From Brachyspira suanatina (GTDB lineage Bacteria; Spirochaetota; Brachyspiria; Brachyspirales; Brachyspiraceae): a stretch of 64,000 nucleotides of DNA. Position numbers and translations under genes: made by a program. The stretch lies in assembly GCF_001049755.1 (NCBI RefSeq), contig NZ_CVLB01000001.1:1164091-1228090 (forward strand), written 5' to 3'. Each line of letters starts with the position of its first letter. Position 1 is the first letter of the stretch. Of the stretch, positions 18,908 to 29,037 are shown piece by piece. Under the pieces are notes generated by a model. The model worked only from the letters and a program-made list of their open reading frames with translations, searched no databases and was not told the origin of the DNA.

Positions 18908-19807
18908 ATGAAAAATATAAAATTAATATTGATAATACTTTTTGTTTTTATAGGCAGTCTTTATTCTCAGGAAATGTATCTTCTTAGCGGCCCTACAGGA
19001 ATAGGCGGTTTAAAAATGATGAAAGATTATAAAGGAGTAAATATTCATTTTGTAAATGCTCCTAATAATATGCTTTCATTAATAGTAAAAGGGGAGGCTG
19101 ACATAGCGGCAATTCCTGCTAATATGGCAGCTATAATTTTTAACAGACAATTAGATTATAAAGTTATTGCTGTGATATCAGAAACTAAGCTTTTTATAGT
19201 ATCAGCTAATCCAAAAATACAAACTATAAATGATATAAAAAATAAAACTGTATATTGCGGTACTAAATTGGCAGCTCCAGATTTAATGCTTCAATATTTA
19301 ATATCAAAAGAAAATCTGCCTAAAGTTAACATTAATTATTCTTTGAGTAATCCTGATTTGGCAAAAGCAGTAGCATCAAAAAATGCCGATATTGCAATAT
19401 TGCCTGAACCTTTTGTATCTTCTGCAATGCTTGAAAATAAAGATGTCCATATAGTAGTTGAAATGTCTAAGTATATTGAAAATTATCCTGTAGCAGTACT
19501 CATCGCAAAAAATACTTTTATTAATCATAATAGAGCATTAGTTCAGGAAGTTTTAAAAGAATATAAAAACTCAACAGATTATATAATAAATAATAAAAAT
19601 GAAATAGAGACTTTAATAAAAGATTCATCTATGATAATTAATGCCAAAGCTGCTGTTTATGGTATGAATAGAATGGGATTAACTTTTTATACAGGTGAAA
19701 AGATGAAATTTGCTTTGAATAGTTATTATAATTTTTTATATAATTTTGATAAGAAATTAATAGGAAATAGAATACCTTCAAATGAATTCTATTATATAGA
19801 AAAATAA
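18908..19807 (+). CDS. NMT1/THI5-like ABC transporter substrate-binding protein
   Basis: This 299-residue protein has a cleavable signal peptide (LILIILFVFIGSLYSQ) and a periplasmic binding-protein fold. Features are a domain boundary around SANPKIQTINDIKNKTVYCG and motifs such as VKGEADIAAIPANMAA and KNADIAILPEPF, as in TauA/SsuA/ThiY-like proteins. The ligand is unknown. No permease or ATPase gene is adjacent, so it is an orphan in this window. It lies 22 bases after nadD, which weakly suggests a cofactor-precursor role, but that is inference. Confidence 0.75.
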   Translation: MKNIKLILIILFVFIGSLYSQEMYLLSGPTGIGGLKMMKDYKGVNIHFVNAPNNMLSLIVKGEADIAAIPANMAAIIFNRQLDYKVIAVISETKLFIVSANPKIQTINDIKNKTVYCGTKLAAPDLMLQYLISKENLPKVNINYSLSNPDLAKAVASKNADIAILPEPFVSSAMLENKDVHIVVEMSKYIENYPVAVLIAKNTFINHNRALVQEVLKEYKNSTDYIINNKNEIETLIKDSSMIINAKAAVYGMNRMGLTFYTGEKMKFALNSYYNFLYNFDKKLIGNRIPSNEFYYIEK

Positions 19808-19810
19808 TAT

Positions 19811-19862
19811 ATTGCTGCATAATTCAATTAAAAATATAAATTAATTTGAATTATGCAGCATA
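19811..19862. terminator. Bidirectional terminator between the binding protein and PTS IIB genes
   Basis: TGCTGCATAATTCAA (19813-19827) pairs perfectly with TTGAATTATGCAGCA (19846-19860) over 15 bp. T-rich sequence lies on both outer sides, and the flanking genes are convergent. Confidence 0.85.
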
Positions 19863-19871
19863 TTTTAATAA

Positions 19872-20174
19872 TTATTTATGTTTTAGTTCGTCTAAATATC
19901 CGGAAGATTCAAGTTTTTGTTTAAACTCTTCTTCAGATAATATATTTTTTATACCAATTAATTTAGTACCTTTTTTTTCAGTATGTTTGAAATCATCAAT
20001 GAAGTTGGTAGGGCAGAAAATTAAATCATAATCTCCTGTTTTACAATGATTCATATCGCAATGGTCAATTGATAGATTTTCTATTCCTAATTTTATCAAA
20101 GCCATTTGAGCCTTTTCTTTCATCATTAAACTAGTACCTGTTCCATTTGCACAAACTACTAATACTTTTAACAT
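19872..20174 (-). CDS. PTS IIB component, ascorbate/lactose-type
   Basis: This 100-residue protein has the IIB phospho-site loop VVCANGTGTSLMM, with Cys8 the expected phosphocysteine, and resembles the SgaB/UlaB family. Such proteins pass phosphate from IIA to a sugar bound by a IIC permease. No IIA or IIC gene is adjacent; the upstream neighbour is a flavin reductase 26 bases away. AAGGAG lies before the ATG. It may serve a transporter encoded elsewhere or act in signalling. Confidence 0.82.
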   Translation of the reverse strand: MLKVLVVCANGTGTSLMMKEKAQMALIKLGIENLSIDHCDMNHCKTGDYDLIFCPTNFIDDFKHTEKKGTKLIGIKNILSEEEFKQKLESSGYLDELKHK

Positions 20175-20200
20175 AATTAACTCCTTAAATATATTAAATA

Positions 20201-21172
20201 TTAATTACCGGATTTTTTCATTAACTCATGTATATGTTTAACTATGTCAAATCCAGCATTTAATGCTTTAGCAATAGATCCTCCTGATTTATATAATATA
20301 TCTCCTGCTATAAATAAATTTTGAACTGAGCTCTCATGATTTTCATTAACCATAGGTACGCCATGTTCATCTAATTGTATATTACATCTCTTTAAGAAAT
20401 CTACAGGAGCAACTCCTCCTAAAGCATATATTACTCTGTCATAAGTATCTTCTGTACCATCAGTATAATGTACTAATACTTTTCCTTCTTTATCTTCTAT
20501 TGAAGTTATATCAATTCCAAGTTTTGCTTTTACTTTTCCGCTTGCTATATCTTCTTTAATAGTCTCCAAATTCTTTTCATTTGGTCTTGTAAACTCAGCT
20601 TTTCTATAATTTATTGTAACATTATTATCTTTTCCTAACAAGTAGGCATATTCAACAGCTGAATTTCCTCCGCCTACAACTAATACTTTTTCATTTTCTT
20701 TACATTTGTAAATATTGAAATTTACTACATTGTTTAAACTAGCAGGTATAGCATAATCAGGTTTATTAGGTCTGCCCATTTTACCAATAGAAGCTATAAC
20801 ATATTTTGCTAAATATTGTTTATTATCGGAAGTATTTACCTCTAAATATTCACCATTTTTTTTAATAGATTCAACTTCTGTATTAAACATAGCCTCTATA
20901 TAGTTTCCGAATAGACATTCACTGAATAAGTCTAATACATCGCCTTTAGTTGCAGTTTCGAATTTGATATTTCCTTTTAGATCTAAAGCCTCGCCTTTAT
21001 AATCTTTATCAACTCTTTTATCATCTTTATAAAATTTTCTAATAGTAGTAGAGTGATTATCACCTTTTTCTATTAAAAGAACTTTTTTCATTTCTAATAT
21101 GGCAGCCTCAACTGAAGCAGCAATTCCTCCAGGTCCACCTCCAACAATAATTAAATCATATTTATTATCCAT
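20201..21172 (-). CDS. FAD-dependent pyridine nucleotide oxidoreductase (YpdA/TrxB-like)
   Basis: This 323-residue protein has two Rossmann motifs, VGGGPGGIAAS near residue 10 and VVGGGNSAVEYAYLL near 165, plus the C-terminal NLFIAGDILYKSGGSIAKAL FAD block. The overall plan is that of thioredoxin reductase-like enzymes. The CxxC redox pair of thioredoxin reductase is absent, which points to YpdA-type disulfide reductases or ferredoxin/flavodoxin-NADP reductases. AAAAAAGGAG precedes the ATG. It is probably cotranscribed with the downstream PTS IIB gene, an odd pairing. Confidence 0.8.
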   Translation of the reverse strand: MDNKYDLIIVGGGPGGIAASVEAAILEMKKVLLIEKGDNHSTTIRKFYKDDKRVDKDYKGEALDLKGNIKFETATKGDVLDLFSECLFGNYIEAMFNTEVESIKKNGEYLEVNTSDNKQYLAKYVIASIGKMGRPNKPDYAIPASLNNVVNFNIYKCKENEKVLVVGGGNSAVEYAYLLGKDNNVTINYRKAEFTRPNEKNLETIKEDIASGKVKAKLGIDITSIEDKEGKVLVHYTDGTEDTYDRVIYALGGVAPVDFLKRCNIQLDEHGVPMVNENHESSVQNLFIAGDILYKSGGSIAKALNAGFDIVKHIHELMKKSGN

Positions 21173-21264
21173 AATTTGTCTCCTTTTTTTAAAGTATACA
21201 ATTAACCTATATTTGAAATAAAGATATTTAAGAAAAATACAAATATGGAATTATGAAGATATAA

Positions 21265-23196
<1,932 letters not shown>

Positions 23197-23220
23197 TTAT
23201 TTTCAAATTTTAATGTATAT

Positions 23221-23249
23221 ATTATACAATGAATGACTAAATATTACAA
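23221..23249 (-). promoter_or_regulatory. Probable gyrB promoter
   Basis: On the minus strand TTGTAA (23249-23244) is 17 bases from a perfect TATAAT (23226-23221), giving a leader of about 40 bases before gyrB. The long dyad at 23263-23307 abuts the -35 side. Confidence 0.55.
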
Positions 23250-23262
23250 ATCAAAATTACAG

Positions 23263-23307
23263 TATTTTTATCAAAAAATTAGAATATTCTAACTTTTTGA
23301 TAAAATA
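23263..23307. promoter_or_regulatory. Long dyad between gyrB and the helicase gene
   Basis: A nearly perfect inverted repeat is centred at 23285/23286. The core TTAGAATATTCTAA (23279-23292) is self-complementary. It is flanked, after one unpaired base each side, by TATCAAAAA and TTTTTGATA, with the arms extending to about 45 bp in total. It lies 14 bases upstream of the predicted gyrB -35 and 43 bases upstream of the helicase -35. It could be an operator or a cruciform; no regulator is known. Confidence 0.6.
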
Positions 23308-23350
23308 TTAATTTTTTTATATTTGTAATTTTAAATATAAAATTAAATAA

Positions 23351-23379
23351 TTGACAAAGATTTCAATATATACTATATT
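23351..23379 (+). promoter_or_regulatory. Promoter of the DinG-type helicase gene, probably leaderless
   Basis: A perfect TTGACA (23351-23356) is 17 bases from TATATT (23374-23379). RNA would start near 23386, only about five bases before the ATG at 23391, and no ribosome binding site is present. Confidence 0.65.
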
Positions 23380-23390
23380 ATTATACTAAT

Positions 23391-25931
23391 ATGAGTAATA
23401 ATTATGCAAAAGAAATAGACAATGTATTTTCCATAGATGCAATTAATTATATGAGAAAGGCTATAGTGGATGCCTATGGAAATGAAGTATATTTCGGAAT
23501 AAATTTTAATGCTTATGGTATATTAGATTATATAGAGGTAATGGCTAGAGGAAATAAAGATTCTGTGCCTGCTATAATATCATTATCATTAGAATTTGAT
23601 GCTGTTATTCATAATCACCCTTCCGGACAGCTTACTCCTTCAAGAGCTGACTTAGCAATAGCAAGTGAACTTGGAAACAATGCAGGGGTAGGTTTTTATA
23701 TAGTTAATAATGATGTTGAAGATTATTATGAGGTTGTAAAGCCTATAAAATCTGAGAATGTAAAAACTATAGATGCTCCTGAAGCTTTATATATGTTTAC
23801 AGAAAATGGTACTTTAAGCCAATTATTAAAAAAGTACGAATACAGACAGGAACAAACTGAGCTTGTTGAGGCTACCATAGAAGCATTCAATAATAATAAA
23901 CATTTAATATCTGAAGCAGGAACAGGAATTGGAAAATCTTTTGCATATTTAATACCGGCTTTATTATGGCTAAAAGAAAATAAAACTAGAATAGTAATTT
24001 CTACTAATACAATAAATCTTCAGGAACAAATTATTTCAAAGGATATACCTTCTATTATAGGAGGAATTGCTCCTAGTGTAAAATATGCTTTGGTTAAGGG
24101 GCGAAATAATTATGTATGCATAAAAAAAGTTAAAGAAGGTTTAAATGATCATGATAAATTTGATTTTGAAGAGCAGATAAATTTCTTTGAGGATATAGAT
24201 CATTGGCTTAATATAACCAAAGACGGTTCTATAACAGATTTAGGATATAAACCTAAAGGTGAATTATGGGAAATGGTTTGCTGCGATACTGATACATGCA
24301 CTCATAGAAAATGCGAATATTTAGAAGATTGTTATTTTTATAAGATGCGTAAGCAGTTAAATGCCGCACAATTATTGATAGTTAATCATCATATACTTTG
24401 TGCTGATTTATCCCTTTATGCAGAAACAGCAGGAAGATACAGCCTCCTTCCAAGATATACAAAAGTTTTAATAGATGAGGCACATAATTTTGAGAATTCA
24501 GCATCAAGCTATTTCGGAGATGAGGGAAGTAAAAACGGAATTTTAAAAGCACTTTTCTATCTTTCAAGAATAAAGAAAAATAAAAGACTTGGGGTTATAG
24601 AAAGTATTAATAATATGCTTAATGAAAAAAGAGCATTAATTGAAAAGCATGAATATGATGAAATACTTGATTTGATAAATAAAGCACATGATCTCACTTC
24701 AAGGGTAAGAAATGTTGTTGAAGATAAATCAAAAGAATTCATAACATATTGTCATAAAAACATTCAGACTAAAGAAGGATTAGGTTATAAATTTAGAATA
24801 AGCCCTGAACTTGTTATGACTCAGCATTGGCAGAATGAAGGATTAAAACCATTAAGAGAAATGGTGCTTTCAATGACTTCTCTAGTTAATATATGCGATA
24901 AATTATATAAAAAGTTTTTTGATATTGCTATTGAAAAAGATTTTGATTATGAAGAAATAGCCCAAATGTCCAATGCTTATTTAGAAAGACTTAAAAGACA
25001 ATTAGTATCATTAAACTCAACTATAGATTATAAAAAAGATGAATATATAAGATGGGTGGAAACAAGACTCACCAAGAAAGGAAATCTCATTCTTAATTGG
25101 CATTTAACTCCTGTAACTGTAGCAAAGAATTTAAATGACTTCTTATATTCAAGATTTGATACTGTGGCAATGTACTCTGCTACTTTAACAGTTTCAAAGA
25201 GTTTTAATTTCTTCTCAAATAGATTGGGATTTGATTTTATAGAAAAAAATAAAAAAATAGAAATATATTTAGAATCGCCGTTTAATTATGAGGATAATGC
25301 AAGACTCTATATAGCAACAGATATGCCTGATGTAGCTGCGGATACATTTAATGACTTCACTTCAAAAGTATTGCTTCAGGTATGCAATATAACAGGAGGA
25401 AGAGCTTTTATACTTTTCACTTCTTTTGCATCACTTATGAATGTATATGAAAACACATCAGAAAAATTGAAAAGTAAAAATATAAATGCCCTAGCCCAAA
25501 CTGCTTCAATACATAGACATACTTTGCTTGATATGTTCAAAGCATCTTCAAACAATGTACTTTACGGAGTTGATTCATTTTGGGAAGGAGTTGATGTTGC
25601 AGGAAAGAATTTGGAAGTTGTTATAATACCAAAACTGCCTTTTGCTGTACCAACCGATCCTATAAGTGAGGGAAGATACAGATATATAGAAGAAAATGGA
25701 GGAAATGCATTTTTAGATTATGCTCTGCCTTTTGCAGTTATAAAGTTCAAACAGGGATTCGGACGTCTTATAAGAAGCAAAGATGATAGGGGAGTTGTAT
25801 TTGTTCTCGATAAAAGACTTTATACAAAAACTTATGGCTCTCAATTCATTCAATCTCTTCCTAATGCCAAAATTTTAAGAGGAAGTATGAGAGAAATTTT
25901 CAATGATATGAATAATTTTTTTGATTATTAA
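23391..25931 (+). CDS. dinG: RadC/JAMM-domain and DinG-family helicase fusion
   Basis: This 846-residue protein has two parts. Residues 1-125 resemble RadC/JAB1-MPN: HNHPSG starts at His74, with His76 and Asp87 completing the HxHx10D metal motif. The rest is an XPD/DinG-type superfamily 2 helicase: Walker A EAGTGIGKS near 176, clustered cysteines around 240-320 (YVCIKK, CCDTDTCTHRKCEYLEDC) fitting an iron-sulfur cluster, a DEAH box in LIDEAHNFEN and a late QGFGRLIRS motif VI. DinG helicases unwind D-loops and R-loops in repair. Many Gram-positive DinG proteins carry an exonuclease at this end instead. No ribosome binding site is visible. Confidence 0.9.
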   Translation: MSNNYAKEIDNVFSIDAINYMRKAIVDAYGNEVYFGINFNAYGILDYIEVMARGNKDSVPAIISLSLEFDAVIHNHPSGQLTPSRADLAIASELGNNAGVGFYIVNNDVEDYYEVVKPIKSENVKTIDAPEALYMFTENGTLSQLLKKYEYRQEQTELVEATIEAFNNNKHLISEAGTGIGKSFAYLIPALLWLKENKTRIVISTNTINLQEQIISKDIPSIIGGIAPSVKYALVKGRNNYVCIKKVKEGLNDHDKFDFEEQINFFEDIDHWLNITKDGSITDLGYKPKGELWEMVCCDTDTCTHRKCEYLEDCYFYKMRKQLNAAQLLIVNHHILCADLSLYAETAGRYSLLPRYTKVLIDEAHNFENSASSYFGDEGSKNGILKALFYLSRIKKNKRLGVIESINNMLNEKRALIEKHEYDEILDLINKAHDLTSRVRNVVEDKSKEFITYCHKNIQTKEGLGYKFRISPELVMTQHWQNEGLKPLREMVLSMTSLVNICDKLYKKFFDIAIEKDFDYEEIAQMSNAYLERLKRQLVSLNSTIDYKKDEYIRWVETRLTKKGNLILNWHLTPVTVAKNLNDFLYSRFDTVAMYSATLTVSKSFNFFSNRLGFDFIEKNKKIEIYLESPFNYEDNARLYIATDMPDVAADTFNDFTSKVLLQVCNITGGRAFILFTSFASLMNVYENTSEKLKSKNINALAQTASIHRHTLLDMFKASSNNVLYGVDSFWEGVDVAGKNLEVVIIPKLPFAVPTDPISEGRYRYIEENGGNAFLDYALPFAVIKFKQGFGRLIRSKDDRGVVFVLDKRLYTKTYGSQFIQSLPNAKILRGSMREIFNDMNNFFDY

Positions 25932-25942
25932 TATACTAAATT

Positions 25943-26563
25943 ATGAGTGATGAAATTATTTGCAGAGAATATACAGAAAATGACCTGCCCTTTTTAACTG
26001 ATATTGTAATAAAAGTTTGGGGATTCGATGATATATTATCAGAAAAAAATGCCAAACTAATAGCTGAATTAAATTTATACTCATTTCTTAATACTGCTTC
26101 ATTTGCTAAAATAGTATTAAAAGATAATATACCTGTTGGTTTTTTAATAGGTAAAATAATAAATTCAGAAACAAATAATATATACGAAAATAAAATAAAA
26201 AAAATAAAATCTAAAATTTCAAAAAATATTGAAGGTATAATTTCTTTATTAGTATATAAAAAAATAAAATCAATAAATAATAATCTATACAAACAAGCTA
26301 ACAAAAATTATGATGCTGAACTTTCATTTTTTGCAGTAAGCAAAGATTCTCAAGGACTTGGTATAGGAAAAGCACTTTTTCAGCAATTTAGTGATTATTT
26401 GAAAGAAAATAATATTAACGATTTTTATTTATATACTGATACTTATTGTAATTATAAATTTTATGAACATTTTGAAATGCATAAAAAGAAAGAAAAACAT
26501 TTTTCAATACCATTTACAAGTAAATTTGATATAGATTTTTATTTATATGACAAAGAATTATAA
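25943..26563 (+). CDS. GNAT-family N-acetyltransferase
   Basis: This 206-residue protein has the acetyl-CoA binding motif A in FFAVSKDSQGLGIGKALFQQF, followed by the beta-5 region FYLYTDTYCNYKFYEHFEM typical of GNATs. The N-terminal segment IICREYTENDLPFLTDIV is also typical. An insertion of about 40 basic residues sits in the middle (around residues 75-115). The substrate is unknown. It starts 11 bases after the helicase gene with no clear ribosome binding site, so it is probably translated from the same transcript. Confidence 0.8.
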   Translation: MSDEIICREYTENDLPFLTDIVIKVWGFDDILSEKNAKLIAELNLYSFLNTASFAKIVLKDNIPVGFLIGKIINSETNNIYENKIKKIKSKISKNIEGIISLLVYKKIKSINNNLYKQANKNYDAELSFFAVSKDSQGLGIGKALFQQFSDYLKENNINDFYLYTDTYCNYKFYEHFEMHKKKEKHFSIPFTSKFDIDFYLYDKEL

Positions 26564-26664
26564 TTTCTTATTGTTTATGATAAAATATTATTGTAAAAGT
26601 TTTATAAGAGTATATTATTAAATTATTAGATATTTTATAAATAAAAATGAATTAGGAAGTAAAT

Positions 26665-27705
26665 ATGAAAGGCTTAGTATATTTAGGAAATAAAAAAATA
26701 GAATTAAAGGAAATAGAAAATCCAAAAATTATAGATAGTAAAGATGCTATAGTAAAAGTTACATTATCTAGTATATGCACAAGCGATTTTCATATAATAA
26801 ACGGAGCAGTACCAAGAGCAAAAGAAAATATAGTTCTTGGACATGAATTTGTAGGTGAAGTTATAGAAGTAGGAAGCGATGTAAAAAAATTAAAGAAAGG
26901 CTACAGAGTTTCAGCAAACTGTATAACTTTCTGCGGTGAATGTTATTATTGTAAGAATGGTTTTATAAATAATTGCGAAAAAGGAGGCTGGGAAATAGGC
27001 TGCCGTATAAATGGATGTCAGGCTGAATATGTGAGAGTTCCTTATGCTGATATGGCATTAAATATACTTCCTGAAAATGTAACTTATGATAATGCATTAT
27101 TTGTGGGTGATATTTTAGCCAGTGGATATTTCGGTGCTGAGCTTTGTGAAATAAAAAATAATGATACTGTTGCTGTAATAGGTTCAGGACCTGTTGGGCT
27201 TTGTGCTATGATGAGTGCAAGAGTTTTCGGTGCTGAAAAAATAATAGCTATTGATATAAATGAAGATAGATTGAATATTGCAAAAGAAAATAAATTAGCA
27301 GATTTTTTTATTAATCCTAATAAAGTTAAAAATATAGAAGAATATATAAAAGATATGAATAACGGCAGACTTTCTGACAGCACTATAGAAGCTGCAGGAG
27401 GAGAAAATACATTTGAATTAGCTTGGAAGATTGCAAGACCTAATTCTGTTGTAGCTTTAGTTGCTATGTATGAAAAGCCTCAAATACTGCCTTTAAATAT
27501 AATGTATGGAAAAAATTTGATATTCAAAACAGGTGGAGTAGATGCTGTTCATAGTGATGAAATTTTAAAGTTAATATCAGAAGGAAAATTGAATACTGAT
27601 TTTCTTATAACTCATAGAATAAAATTAGATGATATATTAAAAGGATATGATATTTTTGATAATAAAAAAGATAATTGTATAAAAATAGCCGTACATTCCA
27701 ATTAA
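26665..27705 (+). CDS. Zinc-dependent alcohol dehydrogenase family protein
   Basis: This 346-residue medium-chain dehydrogenase/reductase has catalytic zinc residues in ICTSDFHII and VLGHEFVGEV. The structural zinc lobe is CITFCGECYYCKNGFINNCE, and the NAD(P) Rossmann motif is VIGSGPVGLCAMMSARVFGA, followed by the acidic IAIDINEDR. It probably oxidises or reduces a small alcohol, diol or sugar alcohol; the substrate cannot be read from sequence. AGGAAG lies shortly before the ATG. Confidence 0.87.
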   Translation: MKGLVYLGNKKIELKEIENPKIIDSKDAIVKVTLSSICTSDFHIINGAVPRAKENIVLGHEFVGEVIEVGSDVKKLKKGYRVSANCITFCGECYYCKNGFINNCEKGGWEIGCRINGCQAEYVRVPYADMALNILPENVTYDNALFVGDILASGYFGAELCEIKNNDTVAVIGSGPVGLCAMMSARVFGAEKIIAIDINEDRLNIAKENKLADFFINPNKVKNIEEYIKDMNNGRLSDSTIEAAGGENTFELAWKIARPNSVVALVAMYEKPQILPLNIMYGKNLIFKTGGVDAVHSDEILKLISEGKLNTDFLITHRIKLDDILKGYDIFDNKKDNCIKIAVHSN

Positions 27706-27729
27706 ATAATTATATTAATATGCAAATAC

Positions 27730-27757
27730 TTTACAATTTCTAATTATAAGTTATAAT
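27730..27757 (+). promoter_or_regulatory. Promoter of the first membrane-ankyrin pair
   Basis: TTTACA (27730-27735) is 16 bases from TATAAT (27752-27757). The same arrangement precedes the paralogous gene at 33364, and the following leader (AGTATTAATAAAAAATACCT, then AAGGGGTTAT) is conserved between both copies. Confidence 0.6.
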
Positions 27758-27803
27758 CCATTTTCAAGTATTAATAAAAAATACCTATAAGGGGTTATAA
27801 AAA

Positions 27804-29006
27804 ATGTCTGAAAATAAGTTAATTAATTCAAACAGTAAAAAAATAATATATTTTATATTAGTATTTGCATTAATAATAATTTCTTCTATTCCAGCAAATG
27901 TATATACATTATTATTTGATACTACATACGATCTTGAAAAATTAATTTACAATATGATTTTTAATAGTTTTTATTTTCAAATATTTTACTTTTTTTGTTA
28001 TTCATTTTTATTTAGTGTAAACAGCAATTTTGAAAATGTTAATAAAAGAACAATACTAATAACATTTTTATCATTTTTACTTTTATTTTTACTTAGCATA
28101 TTTACTTCAGCACCATTAAAAGATTCAATACCTGATATGCTTAATTTTTTTATGTCTAATATAATGATTAATAAAAGTATATTAGCTTCTATAATGTTTT
28201 TTATTATAATACTTTTAGCTGATAATAATTTTAACATGAAAAATAATACATATAATAGTTTTACTAAGCTAGGAGATATAATTGTATTTTCTACAATAGC
28301 TGAAATTATTGCATTTGTATTTTGGGTATTTATTGCTTTTTTATATGATAAATTTATTTTTAGAACTGATATAGCAGCTGATTTTGAATCGTTAATTGAA
28401 AAACTTCTTTTTATGTCTATTATATTTGTTATTTCTATAATACCTTTTATATTTTTCTTTGTGCAAAAGAGATTTAAAACTGTTTTATCAATATATATTT
28501 CTCGAGGATTATTATTTTTATATTCATTTTTAATATTTGCTTTATTTTTTGCATTACTATATGAACCTATAAGACCTTTTGACAATACTAAGTCTTTTAT
28601 AATTTATAATGCATTATTAATTTTATCTGTTCTTACTTTATACTTTATAAGAGCTGACTATAAAGCTGGAGTCATAACAAAAGCAATGTATATAATATTT
28701 CCTATACTGGCATTTTTATTTAATATATTGGTATTGTGGGCAAGCATATACAGAGTAATTATTTCTGAAAATAAAATAAATGAAATTTCTATTGCAGTTC
28801 TTAATGCGATAATAATTGTTAATTTAATATATATCATAATACAAAATATAAAGTCTATAATAAAGATATTTAAAAATAATATTAATATAAATGAGGCAGT
28901 GATTGGAAATAATAAAATATACAGTTTTATTTATATTTATGGTATCTACTCATTTATTTTTTCTTTTATAGCTCCAATTATAATGGTATTTTTAAAAGAT
29001 AAATAA
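27804..29006 (+). CDS. Multi-pass membrane protein, paralogue A
   Basis: This 400-residue protein has about ten hydrophobic helices across its length and no clear catalytic motif. It resembles DUF4153-type membrane proteins, but I hold that loosely. The gene at 33364-34614 is a close paralogue, with long identical blocks such as NNTYNSFTKLGDI and KRFKTVLSIYISRGLLFLYS. AAGGGG precedes the ATG. It lies 31 bases upstream of a secreted ankyrin protein, and the paralogue has the same neighbour with the same spacer, so the two proteins probably act together at the envelope. Confidence 0.75.
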   Translation: MSENKLINSNSKKIIYFILVFALIIISSIPANVYTLLFDTTYDLEKLIYNMIFNSFYFQIFYFFCYSFLFSVNSNFENVNKRTILITFLSFLLLFLLSIFTSAPLKDSIPDMLNFFMSNIMINKSILASIMFFIIILLADNNFNMKNNTYNSFTKLGDIIVFSTIAEIIAFVFWVFIAFLYDKFIFRTDIAADFESLIEKLLFMSIIFVISIIPFIFFFVQKRFKTVLSIYISRGLLFLYSFLIFALFFALLYEPIRPFDNTKSFIIYNALLILSVLTLYFIRADYKAGVITKAMYIIFPILAFLFNILVLWASIYRVIISENKINEISIAVLNAIIIVNLIYIIIQNIKSIIKIFKNNININEAVIGNNKIYSFIYIYGIYSFIFSFIAPIIMVFLKDK

Positions 29007-29037
29007 AAGTTTAATAATTTAAAGAGGTTTATGAATT

